A stretch of DNA of 64,000 bases, taken from positions 24,023,822 through 24,087,821 of the forward strand of contig OY482853.1 in assembly GCA_960531495.1 (NCBI GenBank). The letters run 5' to 3'. The notes under the pieces are model-generated. The model saw nothing but the letters and a program-made list of their open reading frames with translations, was not told the DNA's origin and searched no databases. Position numbers and translations under genes: made by a program. This document shows positions 46,141 to 59,344 of this stretch, piece after piece. Every line of letters starts with the position of its first letter. Within the stretch, counting starts at the first letter, position 1. Source of the stretch: Zeus faber. Its lineage: Eukaryota; Chordata; Actinopteri; Zeiformes; Zeidae.

Positions 46141-47088
46141 CTTCTACTTTCCTTTATTTTATGTCGTCACTGAGGCTCGACCAATCAGCAGACAGGGAAG
46201 CGCCGCACAAAAGGAATTCGCTTCCCAACGTGCGAAAGCGTTCAGGGGCAGGGGCGTCGTCCAGCGACACGCAGCCGCATTGCTTATTCATTATCTGGGC
46301 GTGGGCTTTTCAAATATTATATTTAAGTACTTTTCCAAGATACAAAAAAATAAAAATTATAATAAGGATGATTAATGACATTGACATGTCCAGCACCGAC
46401 CGAGACTGTGTTTTCCACATCCGGGGGCAGAATTCCAGCGAGTTAACCCACTTCATTCACTGCTGGTGGGCGAATATGGACGAACGAACCAAAGCGAACG
46501 ACTCAGTTTGGAGTCGACACGACCGCACTTTCTAAGGATCAAACTCACATCGGTTGGTTAAAATGTAATTCTGCTCAAGTCCAATGTGGACGTTTGGCTT
46601 GAATATATATTGGTGGTGAATATAATTAATTGTGAATGTGATTAATTGTCTGTAATTCGTTTTTCTCCGTCCACAGGGAAACGCAAGTACTCTAAATGAG
46701 AATCAGCACACTCCACAATACAAACCAATTGATGCAATTGCTGGGGTTTAATAAAAAATTATATTTACATAGATATCAAAAGTAAGCCAAGTCAGGAGCA
46801 CTCCTCTTCAGAAATAAAGGTACTATAGGCACTTAAATGCCTTATTATGGGTTCGGTTGTATCAGGGCACTGGATATGACCCTTCGAGTTCATTTAAGAT
46901 GAAGTACGTATTTAACTTTATTCAAGTAGAAATGTCTCCTGTCTACTTAACTGCAGTAAATCGGTGTCAGGGTATTTGTACTTTTACTTAAGTAAAATGT
47001 CTGAGTACTTCTTCCAGCAGTTTTGCGGTTTACTGGCGGTTTACTTGGTCGAAAAGGAAAAATTAACAGTGGCCGGCGATAAATATCT

Positions 47089-47127
<39 letters not shown>

Positions 47128-47329
47128 ATCATGTCACGGATTACCACTTTAAACGTGAGAGAGCATCCTTGGCTGTAAAAAAAAAAAATAATAATAAAAT
47201 GCGACGGAGATAAAAAAAATAAATAAAATAAAAACAAAAAAACAACGAGGTCCATATCTGATGATGCCACTTCCAATCCAGTGTTTATATCGTTCTCCAT
47301 CGAACCTTTGAGAGCCGCGTGAAAAGAGA
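46141..47329. other. actn4 upstream region
   Basis: Mostly non-repetitive, with a pure T run of about 29 bases at 47092-47120. No exon is recognisable before the GC-rich actn4 leader. Confidence 0.4.
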
Positions 47330-47757
47330 CGGCTCCCCCGGTCCGAGCTCGAAACGAACCGCCCCCCCCCGGCGCCCACGGAGCGCCGCCCTCATGAATA
47401 TTCAGGAGCCGTTTGTCGCTGCGTCGCCGCTGTAGGAGCGGCTGGTTCCTCCCCCGTCACACCGTTCCCTCCGCGGCTGGAGCAAGCGTCCCTTCTGCGG
47501 CAGCGGCCCCGCTTTTCCTCCCTGCTCGCGCCGGATACTCCCGACCGTTAAAGTAGAGAGAGAGAGGAAAAAAAAAAACAAACAAACGACAACAACCGTA
47601 AACCTCAACCGGGTCACGTCCCTTCCCTTCTCCTCTCTTTCGATTTATTTCCCCGTTTTTTTTTTTTTTTTTTTTTTCTGTTTTTTGGTTTTGTTTTTTT
47701 TTTCCCCGGGGAGCAGAGAGAAAAACGCCGCGGCTTTCTTCGGGGTTTCCCGCTGAC
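47330..47757 (+). promoter_or_regulatory. actn4 5' leader / proximal promoter
   Basis: GC-rich and CpG-rich sequence (GCGCCCACGGAGCGCCGCC; CTTCTGCGGCAGCGGCCCCG) followed by GA and T runs and then the actn4 ATG. It looks like a CpG-island promoter merging into a 5' leader. No TATA box is obvious. The transcription start is not placed. Confidence 0.5.
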
Positions 47758-47883
47758 ATGGTAGATTATCACGCCGCTAATAACCAGTACTCGGCCGGCG
47801 GACCACCGACCTACATGGAGCAGGAGAACGACTGGGACCGGGACTTGCTCCTGGACCCCGCCTGGGAGAAGCAGCAGAGGAAG
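47758..47883 (+). CDS. actn4: alpha-actinin-4, coding exon 1
   Basis: Alpha-actinins are antiparallel dimers that cross-link actin filaments in the cytoplasm. This exon encodes the N-terminal 42 residues: [15 protein letters not shown], a short linker, then [19 protein letters not shown]. The exon ends cleanly in AAG|GTAGGA at phase 0, as alpha-actinin exon 1 does. The next expected residues (TFTAWCNSHLRK, start of the CH domain) are not found up to base 64000. The MVDYHAAN start and the position beside eif3k and a calpain favour actn4 over actn1/2/3. The linker is shorter than the glycine-rich human one. The ATG context is GCTGACATGG. Confidence 0.93.
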
Positions 47884-48654
47884 GTAGGACCGGGGACCGG
47901 GGGCGCTGGGAGGTGGGAGGCCGGGGTGGGACGGTCGAAGGCCGGGGAGGGACGGGTGAGAGGCCGGGGAGGGACGGGTGGAAGGCCGAGGAAGGGAGTG
48001 AGGGGTCGCGGATTGATACCGGCCTGCAACGCATGGGAATCACATCCAGCTTCATATAATATAACATATTATAATATATGCGTTGTGTTGTTATTTAACA
48101 TATGTGTTCAGTAGTAGCTGCTTTGGTGACTCCCATGTGTTTCCTGACACATCCAGGTGAAGGAGGCATAGGTGGTGGAAGAGCAATGTTTAAAATGTTC
48201 TGTTTTTATTTCTAGGTCATTTCAATGTTTAAAAAAAACAACAAAAAACCCAAAAAACAACAACCCGTATCTGTAAACGTAAAACCCCTGGCAGTAAAAC
48301 CCGTCGGCTCGCTTTGGGTGGAACCAGGTATCCAGTTGCCTGGTGCTAATCCGCCGGGAAGCTGCTTTTAATGTTGGATTTCAACACCTTTCTTCGAGCG
48401 ATAACAGTGACACTCGCAGTAATAAGGATAAAATAACAATAACAAAAAGGGCAAGTAGCCAACGAGATGTTGTTCCTGGGGTGTAATCGGGCCGGTAAGA
48501 CGGAGCCCAATGCCCCCCCCTGCCAAGTCCTCCACTTTCCCCGTTAGCACATCGGGGCCTTCACCCAGCACACACCACCCTCCACCCTGGGTCTTCCCTC
48601 CACACTGCTGTACCACCTCAATTCCCCTTGGCGATTAATATGATTTTATCTCAT

Positions 48655-49560
48655 CAGATAGATAGATAGATGGATAGATAGCTAGATAGATGGCTTTATT
48701 AATCCCCAGAGGGAAATTGAATCCTTATAGCAGCCAGATACATTCGATCACAGATGACAACAGGGACATTCAAACGCTCAATATAATCAAGCAACCATTC
48801 AAACACTACAGTGTGCAAGGACAAAGTGATCAGGACAATAAGTAAATAAAACGCCGGGTCCAAGGTCCAGTCCAGATATACTCAGCGTTCACACACATTC
48901 AGGTGCTCTGGTAGTCCCGATAGGGCGGGAATACCAGAGCGTCCATCTGGACGACAAACTGGAATACTTGGAACTACTTTAGACACTAGAGCCGAGTGTT
49001 TAAAAACATATGATAAAAAAGCAAGTTTACTCCACAAACAGTTCAATGTCAGCAGGCCTGGCAAAGGCAGGTGAATTTTGGAGTCCGATAGCACCCGGCG
49101 GGAATGACCTCCTGTACGGCTCCTTTACACACCGGGGGTTGAATCGGTCCGTTGCTGAAGGTTCTCTTTAGCTTGGCTGATATGCTGCGTAGGAGGGGGT
49201 GGGATCTTGTTATCCAAGATCCCCAGCATTCTTTCCTCTGCCACCTCCTCCATTGTGACCAGCTTGGGTCCAGTGACAGACCCGGCCTTCTTTATGAGTT
49301 TATTCAGTCTATTGGCGTCCTCTGCTCTGATGCCCTCACCCCGGCGCACCACAACATAGGGGATGGTATTTGCAAGAGCAGACTGATAGAACATGTGGAG
49401 CATATTGTTGCAGACATTGAAGGATCTAAACCTTCTCAGGAACTAAAGCAGCCCTTCTTCTTGTAGATGGCCCCGTGTTGGCGGACCATTCCAGTTTGTC
49501 GTCCAGATGGACGCCTAGGTGATTGTAGGACTTCAGGACCACATTTTTACGTATTGTGAC
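48655..49560 (-). mobile_element. 5'-truncated LINE with (GATA)n tail, rearranged
   Basis: The 3' end reads, on the minus strand, TCAATTTCCCTCTGGGGATT, AATAAAGCC, then a TATC tail (48655-48692 on plus). The minus strand encodes VHLDDKLEW and MLHMFYQSALANTIPYVVVR, then GEGIRAEDANRLNKLIKKAG, a fish LINE RT C-terminus. The clade is not resolved. Part of the coding region reappears inverted at 48939-48964. Confidence 0.7.
48905..48940. repeat. 15-bp near-perfect hairpin within the LINE fragment
   Basis: Arms 48905-48919 (GCTCTGGTAGTCCCG) and 48926-48940, one mismatch, 6-nt loop ATAGGG. It abuts a 26-bp segment (48939-48964) that is the exact reverse complement of 49489-49514. Confidence 0.8.
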
Positions 49561-51180
49561 GTATTGGCGGTTTGTGTGAGAAGTTGACTGGGCCGCACTA
49601 TACCACCAATGGTGTCTGATGCACAGTCAGGGGATCGCCATTCTTTATAGTGGACCAGGGTGTCTGCAGCTCCTTTAAAAAGTCTTACATTTAGCAAATA
49701 TTAGGCTTAGCAGATATTAGGCTTAACGTTCATTCGACAGTTTTAAATTCCGGTGAATGGGGTCTTAATTTGAACGTAGACATTTTGTCAGATTTTATTG
49801 ACCCGTACATTTCCTTCAGATTTAGTCGAGTTCTTCTACATCAGGATAGTTACATTTTGTGTTAAATCTATTTGTCCTAACCCAAATGAGTGCTATTTGT
49901 AATCTGGTTGCTCAGCTTTATGAAAGTCAACATTAAACATTCCAGTGGCTGATAACCATCAAGCGCAAAGGCTGATTTCTGAGGTCTCTTCACCTTTTGT
50001 GTCAGTCCCTCTGTCTTTGTACAATGTTTGTCCAGCAAGGCCACACAGAGCAAAGATTATTTCGCAACAGCAGGAAAGGGAAATTGAGCCAATCATTAAC
50101 ATTAACAACCTTTCGCCTGAGCCCTGTGCTCATTCCTCCGAATATCAGAACCCTTGCAAACACCAGTGATTTCTAAAGGAGATACTTGATTTGGGGAAAA
50201 GCCATGGGGACATTCATGGGTATGACATATCCCCGAGTGGGGGACATGAAGTTTAGCAGCCAAGTTTGAGGTATGCCGGGCCTGGCGAAGTGGAGGAACC
50301 AAGGGCAAATTCCTGTGGTGTAGTCATCCTTGCTGTGCCAGTTATTGCGTAGAAACCGGGCGGGTTGTACTCACACACACACACACACCAGAGGGCAGCG
50401 GATTTAATGAGTGTGGGAATGGGTTTGTCACTGTAGTCTGTAAGATGGAGTCTCTAGGAACAAAGTCTGTATCTTTTTTGTTTTTTATTTTTTCCATGAC
50501 ATGCCTCTGAGCAATGTAAGTTCCTGAGGTGTGTTTTGGAAGTTGGCCATCATTTACTTATGATGTTGAGCAACACTTCGTATAAAGACTGTGCTTAACT
50601 GTGACGCACCTCTGGAACCAGCACCTGAAGCGTCGTCCAGTTGTCCATTTTGGATGTGGCGTTGAATCTAGTCAGCGTTCAGGTGTTACTCAGTCCAGTT
50701 GAGTGCACATTGCCGCTCTCCCCACGGACTGTGCTGCTCGCCTGACAGGCTATAATTAAGTCTTTCTCACTGCTCTGGGATTGCCCACACGTCCAAACAT
50801 GTCGGGGAGCTCAGTGACGCCACCAGATTTTTATTGGGACTTCTTGGCCCGGGTTACACGCAAATCCTCACATTCTGCAACCGTTAACGTTTTCTAAAGT
50901 TCCCAGGAGAAGGGGAGAAAGCTACTGGTGGCGTCGATAGGTATAATCTCTTTTGAGTCACTCAAAAACCCATTCGGTCACTGGAACAGACGGCATCACT
51001 TGTGGTTGTTGGATCTTTTTTAAATCTCTTAATTGAAGAAGGTCTGGTTGTTATGACAAACAAAATCTCCGATTCACCTTGAGCGTGCAATCTGAAATAT
51101 ATTCCAGTGCTGGAGCAGGACTGGAAATAAAGCCCCAACTCGACCCAAGTCACCATTGTGAGAGAAGGTTATGGTACAAA

Positions 51181-51215
<35 letters not shown>

Positions 51216-54200
51216 TGTGAGTAAGACCAATTAAGCTCAATAGCACTTTATTAACTACGAGTTAGAGCCAGTTGTGGTTACTGACTGTGTTATCTCATTG
51301 CGTTGGCCGTCTGTCATCATTTCCTTCTGCTGACAGCTGTCTCAATATCCTGCCCTGCTTGCACGTGTATGATTGGGTGCCTGACTCTGTCAATTTATTA
51401 ATGCACTGACTTTGCAACTCACATTTGCGCTGTTCCTAAAATAAAAGATGTCCCCTTATATCTCTTAAGCCCCTTTTCCACTTGCACTGAAAGCCATAAA
51501 TCTACTGGCAATGTTCCTTATTGGCGTCGTGTGGGAACAGGAACCGTGTCAATGTTACGTAAAACTGGTTCCGCAAATTTGGACGCATCAGATTTCCATA
51601 AAGTATGGGTGGAGCTGAATCCAAATGAAGCACAAATGGTTTTCTTTTGTTTTCTCTACAAATATTTATTTCCTACAGATATTAAAAAAAAAAAAAAAAT
51701 TACAGACAGGTCTTAATATTCTTAAATCTAATTCTTTTTATTTAAAAAAATGCCACTCAGACCCTAGTTGTGTCTTTTACAATTAGGGGTGCCGGGACAT
51801 CGGGCAGCAGCGCTTTTGCTTGCCCACCGGCTGCAACGCAGAGCCAGAGAGAACGGGTGGAGAACATTCGTTCTCCAGAGACAGTGTAGGACGGGTTTAA
51901 AATGATCACACTGATTTAATATCATTGGGTTAGGGTTATTGCTTCTGGGCACGGGGGCTCTTTTCTTGTGGGGCGGGGAGACCAATGCTGGTCTAAAAAC
52001 AAAACTGTGTCTGTTACCTCGTCTCACGTGATATTGGACACCTCTTGCACGAGCATTACGTAATGTTTCCGTGACAGTCATCTATGTGAGAACAGACTCC
52101 ATACGGCACTTTTCCATAAAGGAAGCTAATGTGCAAATGGCTACCTACTGCCGGATATTTTTTATCCGTCAATGTTACAGATTCCATTCATTTTTCACAC
52201 CTTCTCACTTATTTTTGGACAAACATTTACCAACACACAGGCTGTGTAACCATCCCCTGTGCAATTTAAAGAGCTAAGTAGAACTCAAAATAGTTAAAAA
52301 ATGATTTTACTTTGTAGACATTTGTTTTACCAACTATAAGTCCATTTGGTTATGTCTTCTTATGGCATTCAGTGAGTAGCTCAACTTGTTGCTACGCTCT
52401 CTCCTTCGGCACACCCTGAGTGCAAACACACACCAACACACAGATTTCCATCGCTCCCAAGGTGGGCAGCTGCGTACAATGTTAGTCTGTTTAATCCCTA
52501 CCCACTTTTCAGATGCTTTTTGTTTTACTAACATGGAGGCCGAGGCAGTTCATACGTGTTGGGTCGGCCAAGGAGAGGCGGAGAGTGACATTTTAGCCAG
52601 AACAGTGTGCTTTGTGCTACAGTCACTGCGCTAGTTCTCTTCAAAACAGGCGGCACTGTGAGGGATTTCCACCCAGATTCTCTTCACGTTGAAAAAAAAC
52701 AAAAAAACAAAAACCATCTAAAGAATGGAAGAAGCAGTAATTGTTTGATAAAGATTGACCCGAATAGGCGACTTGTCAAACAAAAGACAGTGTTTGTGTA
52801 GAGGAGCAGGATTGGCAGCTTTGATTGGCCGGCTATTCTTTTTTGCGTGTGACGTGATTGGCTGATGTGGTGAAGCAGGATACTCTTGATTAGAGTGTGC
52901 TGGATATGGGAGGAATGTACCCTGCTCTTAAAATGAAAGCAGACATCATTTCACAGCCACTCGCCTCGTTTCTGTGGGCCTATTGTGAGTGTGTGAGCTT
53001 TTTGGGAATTTAATTCAAAAAGATACCTGGCTAAACAAAAAATGTCATCCAGAACCCAGTGTTTATTCTGTTCTCTGCTGTGTTTCAGCTAAACAGTCTG
53101 AAACAATGGCTTAACCTTGTTCTTATCACGCTGATATCTGTTTGCCTCATTGCTGCTCTGTGAATGGAGATTAAGCTCTAATCTGCTTGACCCAGTGATC
53201 CTCTATTGACCAAATCCTCTCCAATTGACCACTAGATATATACCGGATATTGACCTGGATTGACTGGTTTATTTCTCCATTGTGTGACTTGACAGCCCTA
53301 GCTGAAAAGCCAGTTCCCCAAATAGTTTCCTTGTCAAACGGATAACTTGAGGTTTCTTGACCAAGTTAATGGAATTTGTGATATGAATGCCCTATGACTA
53401 CCTCTCTTCACCTATACAGTAGTCATCTTGAAACAGTTTGGTTGATGAGGTGACCAGGCAAAAGCACTCCGATTCCCAGCTGATCCTGGATCAGCAGTAG
53501 GGGGGGTAGCCCCCCCCCCTGACCCAAGGACACACAGCTGACTGTGGTTCAGAATCGGATTCCAGTCTCAAACAACCGACCAGTCAGCAGGCCAACGCAG
53601 CCAGCTAAAGGACAGAGTGGAATGGAATTCTCTCTCGCTCTCTTTTTCTCTCTCCAACCCCCTTTTTTCTCTTTCTCCCTCTCTTTTCTCCCACAAGCCA
53701 CGGTGAGAGAGCATGCAGGGGGAAACATTCCATTGGTGGCCCATTATAGCCTGCCAGGCCAGTGGGAGGGGGCTTCCAATAACGTGGGCGGGGTGTCCCG
53801 TTTTTTTATTTTTTTTTTGTTTTTTTTTTCCCCCTGACCCCTCAAAAAAGTGTTGGGTTTTGCAGGGCTGCAGATGTGGCCTGTTTGGTGTTGGCGGCGA
53901 GGAGGAGGAAGGGCAAGATGTAGGGAAGGAAAACTGGAGAGGGGTGAATCCATTTCCAGAGCGAAGGAGATTTAAGAGGGGGAAAGTGTTCTATTTTCCA
54001 TACAGCACAGATCTGTAGGTCACCCCTTCCTTGTAGTGGCTCTGTATTTCTTTTTGCTCCGAATGTTGACTGTGACTGGCTGCTCTTAAAAAAATAAAAA
54101 AAACACCTGCCTCCCTTGTGACAGGCAAGCTCAAAGTACGAAACTCTTGAATAAAAGGACAATCCAGAATTGAACAATCAGAGTCCAGAGCTCTGCTACA

Positions 54201-54594
54201 GGTCCGTGTGTCCACGAGGCGGGCTGCTGCCCTAATGTGTTTCTGTTTCAAAGAGATTTCTTTCCGGTCTGTTTCTCCCCTCGACACCCCCGTTTGTGTG
54301 TGCGTGTGTGCGTGCGTGCGGCAGGGATAGCATTTTTTTGAGAAATTATACCTAACGAGAGGTTGACTTGGGTTCCCTCAGTCATACAAGCCATGAATTC
54401 TTGATGCGCATTGTGGCGGGCTGGAACTTTAGTCGTCTTAGTAATTGTTCTTCGTGGGTTAGAACTTGTATTGTGCATAGTTGTTTGGATTAGCGAATGG
54501 CATTTCCCACTGATGAATTGAAATTGGCAACAATGGGCGCTAAGAATTTCCCTTTTGGTTGGCGGCCAATATGCGTGTTGATCGCTTCAGATTG

Positions 54595-54596
<2 letters not shown>

Positions 54597-54631
<35 letters not shown>
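54597..54631. repeat. (CA)n microsatellite
   Basis: About 17 CA units in actn4 intron 1. It is the only sizeable array in this intron that reads CA rather than GT on the gene strand. Confidence 0.9.
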
Positions 54632-54632
<1 letters not shown>

Positions 54633-55908
54633 CCTCAGAACTTAGCTGGGGTGGTGGGGGGTGGATTTCTGGACAGTCATGCTGTTTGATCTATTCACCA
54701 TTGTGTGACTAGGAGATTTTTACTTTGTGCTTTGGTATTCTAGTCTGCTACTATGAATGCTGACAAAGCAAAGCTGTTCGCGTTTAGTGGCTGGTTGCGA
54801 TGTCACTTTGTGGAGTCCAGCAGCTGGGAAGGTCTATAAATTTCGCCGTGTTCTCAGGTCAGCAATGGTTAACCTAGATGGAGTTTAATGTAACTGTGAG
54901 AGACACTCGACGGGAGCTGGTCAATGTTCTCGGTTAACTCCACGACATACAGTGGATTTTTATCCGCCCATCAAAGCCAAGAGAGCGGCAGCAGTTTGAG
55001 CCACTGCAGCACGTGTTTTATGTCTGCAGGAGAGTGTCAACATTTGTTTACATCAACATGAGAAATTGTTCCTGCAATTAGCATGTTCTTTGAGTGTATG
55101 TTATAAAGAGACTGCTTACAAGGATTGACCCAGTCTGCTTTTTGAGGTGTTCTACTCTAGTTGCTTGCAGGCAAGGCGAGACAACAAAGGAATGTGTGTT
55201 TAGGTGTGGCGGTGTGTGTTTAGATGCCTGTGTTGGAGGGTGGGGATATCGTGTGTGTGCGTGTTTGTTGGGAAGGGGGTTGACTAGCACTTGGAAATGA
55301 TTGTCCCCCTTCCACTAGTTTTCCAGCCGTTGCATAGCTGTGGGTTTCTCTGCCTGGGGTAGTGTCTAAACACTGCTAAGTAAAACAAACACAGACCCCT
55401 TTCTAGGTGTGTGCATGGCACAAGAGTTTCAGACCAATGCAGAAATTTCTCTGAATCTGAAACACCTTTTTTTTTTTTTTTTTTTTTTCTTTTAATTTTT
55501 TTTTTTAAACAAATAAAACTGAAATCAACACAATTCTATTTTTTCATCCAATTTTTACGTACATAATGAATTCTAGTCTCCACATTGTGAGAAATCCTGT
55601 ATTATATTTTCTTTGTTTATTTGGAATACAAAACCTTTTCAGCCTGACGTAAAGGAACATTTGAAAAAGCCTTGGGGTTTTTATTTGGGGGGGGGGTGTT
55701 ATTTGGTCTGAAGGTCAAAGAGTCAAATGTATGAAATGATTTGCATTTTACGTCATATTCATAACTCTTATTTAAACACAAACTTCTGTGTATGTAGTTT
55801 CACTCACACATCTTGCTGCTAATTGCAGCCTCAACACTCTTCTGCTGTACGTGTTTGTTCATGGACACGGCTCATTTCATCTTTCCAGCTCCATCACCAT
55901 GGCTGCAG

Positions 55909-56051
<143 letters not shown>

Positions 56052-56370
56052 CCTGCAGCTTGCCTCTCTGCACTCTCTATTCTCAGCCAGTGTTATCCAG
56101 TGCTCTGCAGGTGGTATTTTTGGCAGCACCTCTTCAGAGCTCTACCATTCGAGAGAGGACCAAGAATCTAGAGGATATGCACAAGGAAATACACTTGGTA
56201 GGATGGAGCATCATGGCCCAAATACAATATAATACAATAGGAAAGGTTTGCTGAATCATAAGGCAAAACAAATTCCCAAACCACTTGGCACAAGATGGGT
56301 AATGTAGAGAGGAATAGGCAGGGCAGTAAGGCTGCGGGAACTAATTTAGAATAGAAGAAGGGAAAAAAAT

Positions 56371-56483
<113 letters not shown>

Positions 56484-56904
56484 TTTTTTGAAATAGAACG
56501 GTGAAAACACGGACTGTTTTGTTTTTTTTTTTCCCAGGAGTGATCCGCGATATTCTCCACAGCAGAGCAGCAGCAGGAAATGGAGTACTAAATTGACTAA
56601 ATTTGAGCATTAAAAAATGTATTAAAAATAATAAAAGGATACTATTAGGAGGTTTAGATGTTGCAGGCAAACCACACTATCTTAAAAAGCGTTTGCATGT
56701 GCTGCTATTTGAAACTGCTGCATCGCTGTCAGCTATTGGAATGACTTGCTTCATGTACCCTGCTCTATAGATAGATGTAGGCGGGCTGGGCCTTGAGCTA
56801 ATTTTTAATTTAATGTGTTACAGACGCGACAAAACTGTTAAAGCCACATGTGGCCGGCGTATTTTTGTGGTAGGTGGTGAAGCTGTAGGTGAGACCACTA
56901 ACTA

Positions 56905-56949
56905 AATGTAGAGTGCGGTACAATGGGTCCTTGTACCGCACTCTACATT
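56905..56949. repeat. perfect 19-bp hairpin, 7-nt loop (actn4 intron 1)
   Basis: Arms 56905-56923 (AATGTAGAGTGCGGTACAA) and 56931-56949 are exact reverse complements; the loop is TGGGTCC. The loop sequence recurs just after the hairpin as GGGGTCC. Confidence 0.9.
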
Positions 56950-58065
56950 GGGGTCCTTACCTTGATACCTTGCGTCTCTCGTCCCCTAATGTTTTGACTG
57001 GTTTAGCACTCAAACTGTGGTTGGGATGGTCCTTCAATTGAATGACATCTGGCAGTGTTGTGACAGGCCACTCCCCCACCCCCCACGGCCTCGAGATTAT
57101 ATCCTTGTTACATGCTCAGATAGATTATAAGCAGCTGAGATGGATAGATTATGATAACCTAGCTTGGATAATCTCAGAACGACACATGCCACGCTCTGAG
57201 GCTTCCTGGAGAGTGGAATGGATAGAGGTGACGGGTTGTTCATTCAAACTCTAGCAGTGCATTGTGGGTCAGGTGACAGCATTGGGACGTATGCACTGTG
57301 ACCTCAAACACCTACATCTCCATGGGCAATTCATGTAACTCACTTTGCACCGACATGTTGGTACGAAGATCAAAATCTCTTCTGTGGAAGGAAAAGGAAA
57401 TCCACCACAAAAAAGTGAAAACCGTTTTCTCCTGTTATGTATAAATCACACACTGTGGTGCATGGGAGGTTAGCTGTCAAATTTTTATGTAAATTATATA
57501 CTTTGGATTTCCCTCTACGAAGATAGGTTGCCCTTGAGCAATATAGGGGAAAGAAGTCTATAGCTGCATTCACACTGGCACTGCGAACCTGGAACTATCT
57601 GTACGTTACCCGGAGGAGCTGTATGTGTTAACGCAAATGACTGTATTATTTGTAGCGTAATTAACCAGACTTAGCCCAGCCAGCACCCTAGTGCAAGGTC
57701 TGGGTATGTCTGATTGAGCGGTATGCGTGAACAGAACAGATGATTGTCCAGAGAATTCACAGCGAGCGTGTGGGCGTGTCGATGATGTCACTATCATGCG
57801 CCAGTTATTTACCTTCGCGCAGATCTTTGTGCATGGAGCGTAGCTCCTTCTTACTCCTTTCTCCGTTCTTTATTATTCCTTTCCACTCTTTAGTTTATAT
57901 TGCGGATATGTCCAAATACACGGACTATCAACACAAAAAAGTCACAATTACTGATGATTCCATAGCCTCGTCTGCCATCTTGGATGTGCTGTAAAATTCT
58001 GCAGCGTCATTGCGTCACTTCTTGCCTCCTGCAGGCTCCGCCCCTCATCTAAACCAAACTGAGTA

Positions 58066-58495
58066 CAGTGGTACCTCGACTTACGACTGCATCTACTTTC
58101 GACTAATCCAAGATACGAGTAGCGATAGTCGCAAAAATTTGTATCGACTTGCGACCGACTGCTCCAAGATACGACCATGGAAATTTGCAGTTGGCGTGTC
58201 GGCGGCCAGTCAGCGGCCAGTCAGCGGCCAGTCAGCGGCCAGTCAGCGGCCAGTCAGCGGCCAGTCAGCGGCCAGTCAGCGGCCAGTCAGCGGGCGACCT
58301 ACATGGTGTGTGCACGTAGTTCGTGGCTTATCGATATTTTTTTCATATTTACTGTGTTTGTGCTGTGTATTTTGTTTATTTTCACCCTTCATGATTTCAT
58401 AATTTATATGGGGAAAAATTGCTTCGACATGCGACTGTTTTAACATACGACCGTTCTTATAGAACCAATTACAGTCGTAAGTCGAGGTACCACTG
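58066..58495. mobile_element. pogo/Tigger-like MITE with TA duplication
   Basis: Terminal inverted repeats of at least 24 bp begin CAGTGGTACCTCGACTTACG and are exact at both ends. TA flanks each side (58064-58065, 58496-58497). The interior is 430 bp in total with no transposase. The sequence type and TA target fit Tigger/pogo-like non-autonomous elements. Confidence 0.85.
58202..58289. repeat. 11-bp minisatellite inside the MITE
   Basis: Eight perfect copies of GCGGCCAGTCA with no spacers, then a partial copy. It reads as GQSAASQRPVS in one frame but is not a gene. Confidence 0.95.
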
Positions 58496-58621
58496 TATTT
58501 CCAGTAGTTGTGAGCTCGTCTGACACAGACAATCTCCGGTTGTGTGCTACATGTGTGAAAGCAGCTATGATAACCAAAATCCCAGATTATATCTACCTGA
58601 TTTTAAACATGCCTTTTTTTT

Positions 58622-58627
<6 letters not shown>

Positions 58628-58664
<37 letters not shown>

Positions 58665-58690
58665 GTGTGCGTGTGTGTGCGTGCGTGCGC
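58628..58690 (+). repeat. (GT)n/(GCGT)n microsatellite
   Basis: GT array with GC interruptions on the sense strand of actn4 intron 1. Confidence 0.9.
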
Positions 58691-59019
58691 GCCGATGTTG
58701 TCTCTGATTTCCTCCACTAGCTGCCGTTGTATTATTTAACAGCATGCTAACTGGGGCGAAAGGGTGAGGAGGCCAATCCCAGTGGGAGAGACCAGACCAG
58801 ACAATAGAGAAGCATACGCGCATGTTCAAGGAGGCACATGTTACATGTTAGTTCTGTAGAATATTGGCCTCCAGCCTTTCCCAGGAGATGGACAGAGACC
58901 AGGTGGAAATCTACTTTGTGTGTGAAGGTGAACTGCATGTTGTAGACAAGGCGGTAAGAGGGATTTTTAAATATGGAGACATGTTGCCTCACTCAAAAGA
59001 GAGTTTTACACACACAATT

Positions 59020-59161
<142 letters not shown>

Positions 59162-59344
59162 GTCAGGGCACATTACAGCACTATTAAATATTCATCTCTT
59201 CGGCCCAGCCATCAGGTTCCACCACACTAGTCACCAAGGAACTCGCGCCTGTGAAATTAACCCCAAGTAACATTCTACCTTGTCCTCCCTCACCTCTCCT
59301 TCCATGTCACTCACTCTCACTCTCTAGAGATATACAGTGCATAT

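Noticed and set aside
45784..46535. Apparent multi-pass membrane proteins rich in Ile/Tyr/Leu/Phe
   Set aside because: Produced by the TTTA array in all three frames.
47777..48067. Pro/Arg-rich minus-strand frame over actn4 exon 1
   Set aside because: Antisense shadow of the GC-rich actn4 exon and its intron.
58202..58289. CRISPR-like array
   Set aside because: 11-bp units with no spacers, inside a transposon in a vertebrate genome; it is a minisatellite.
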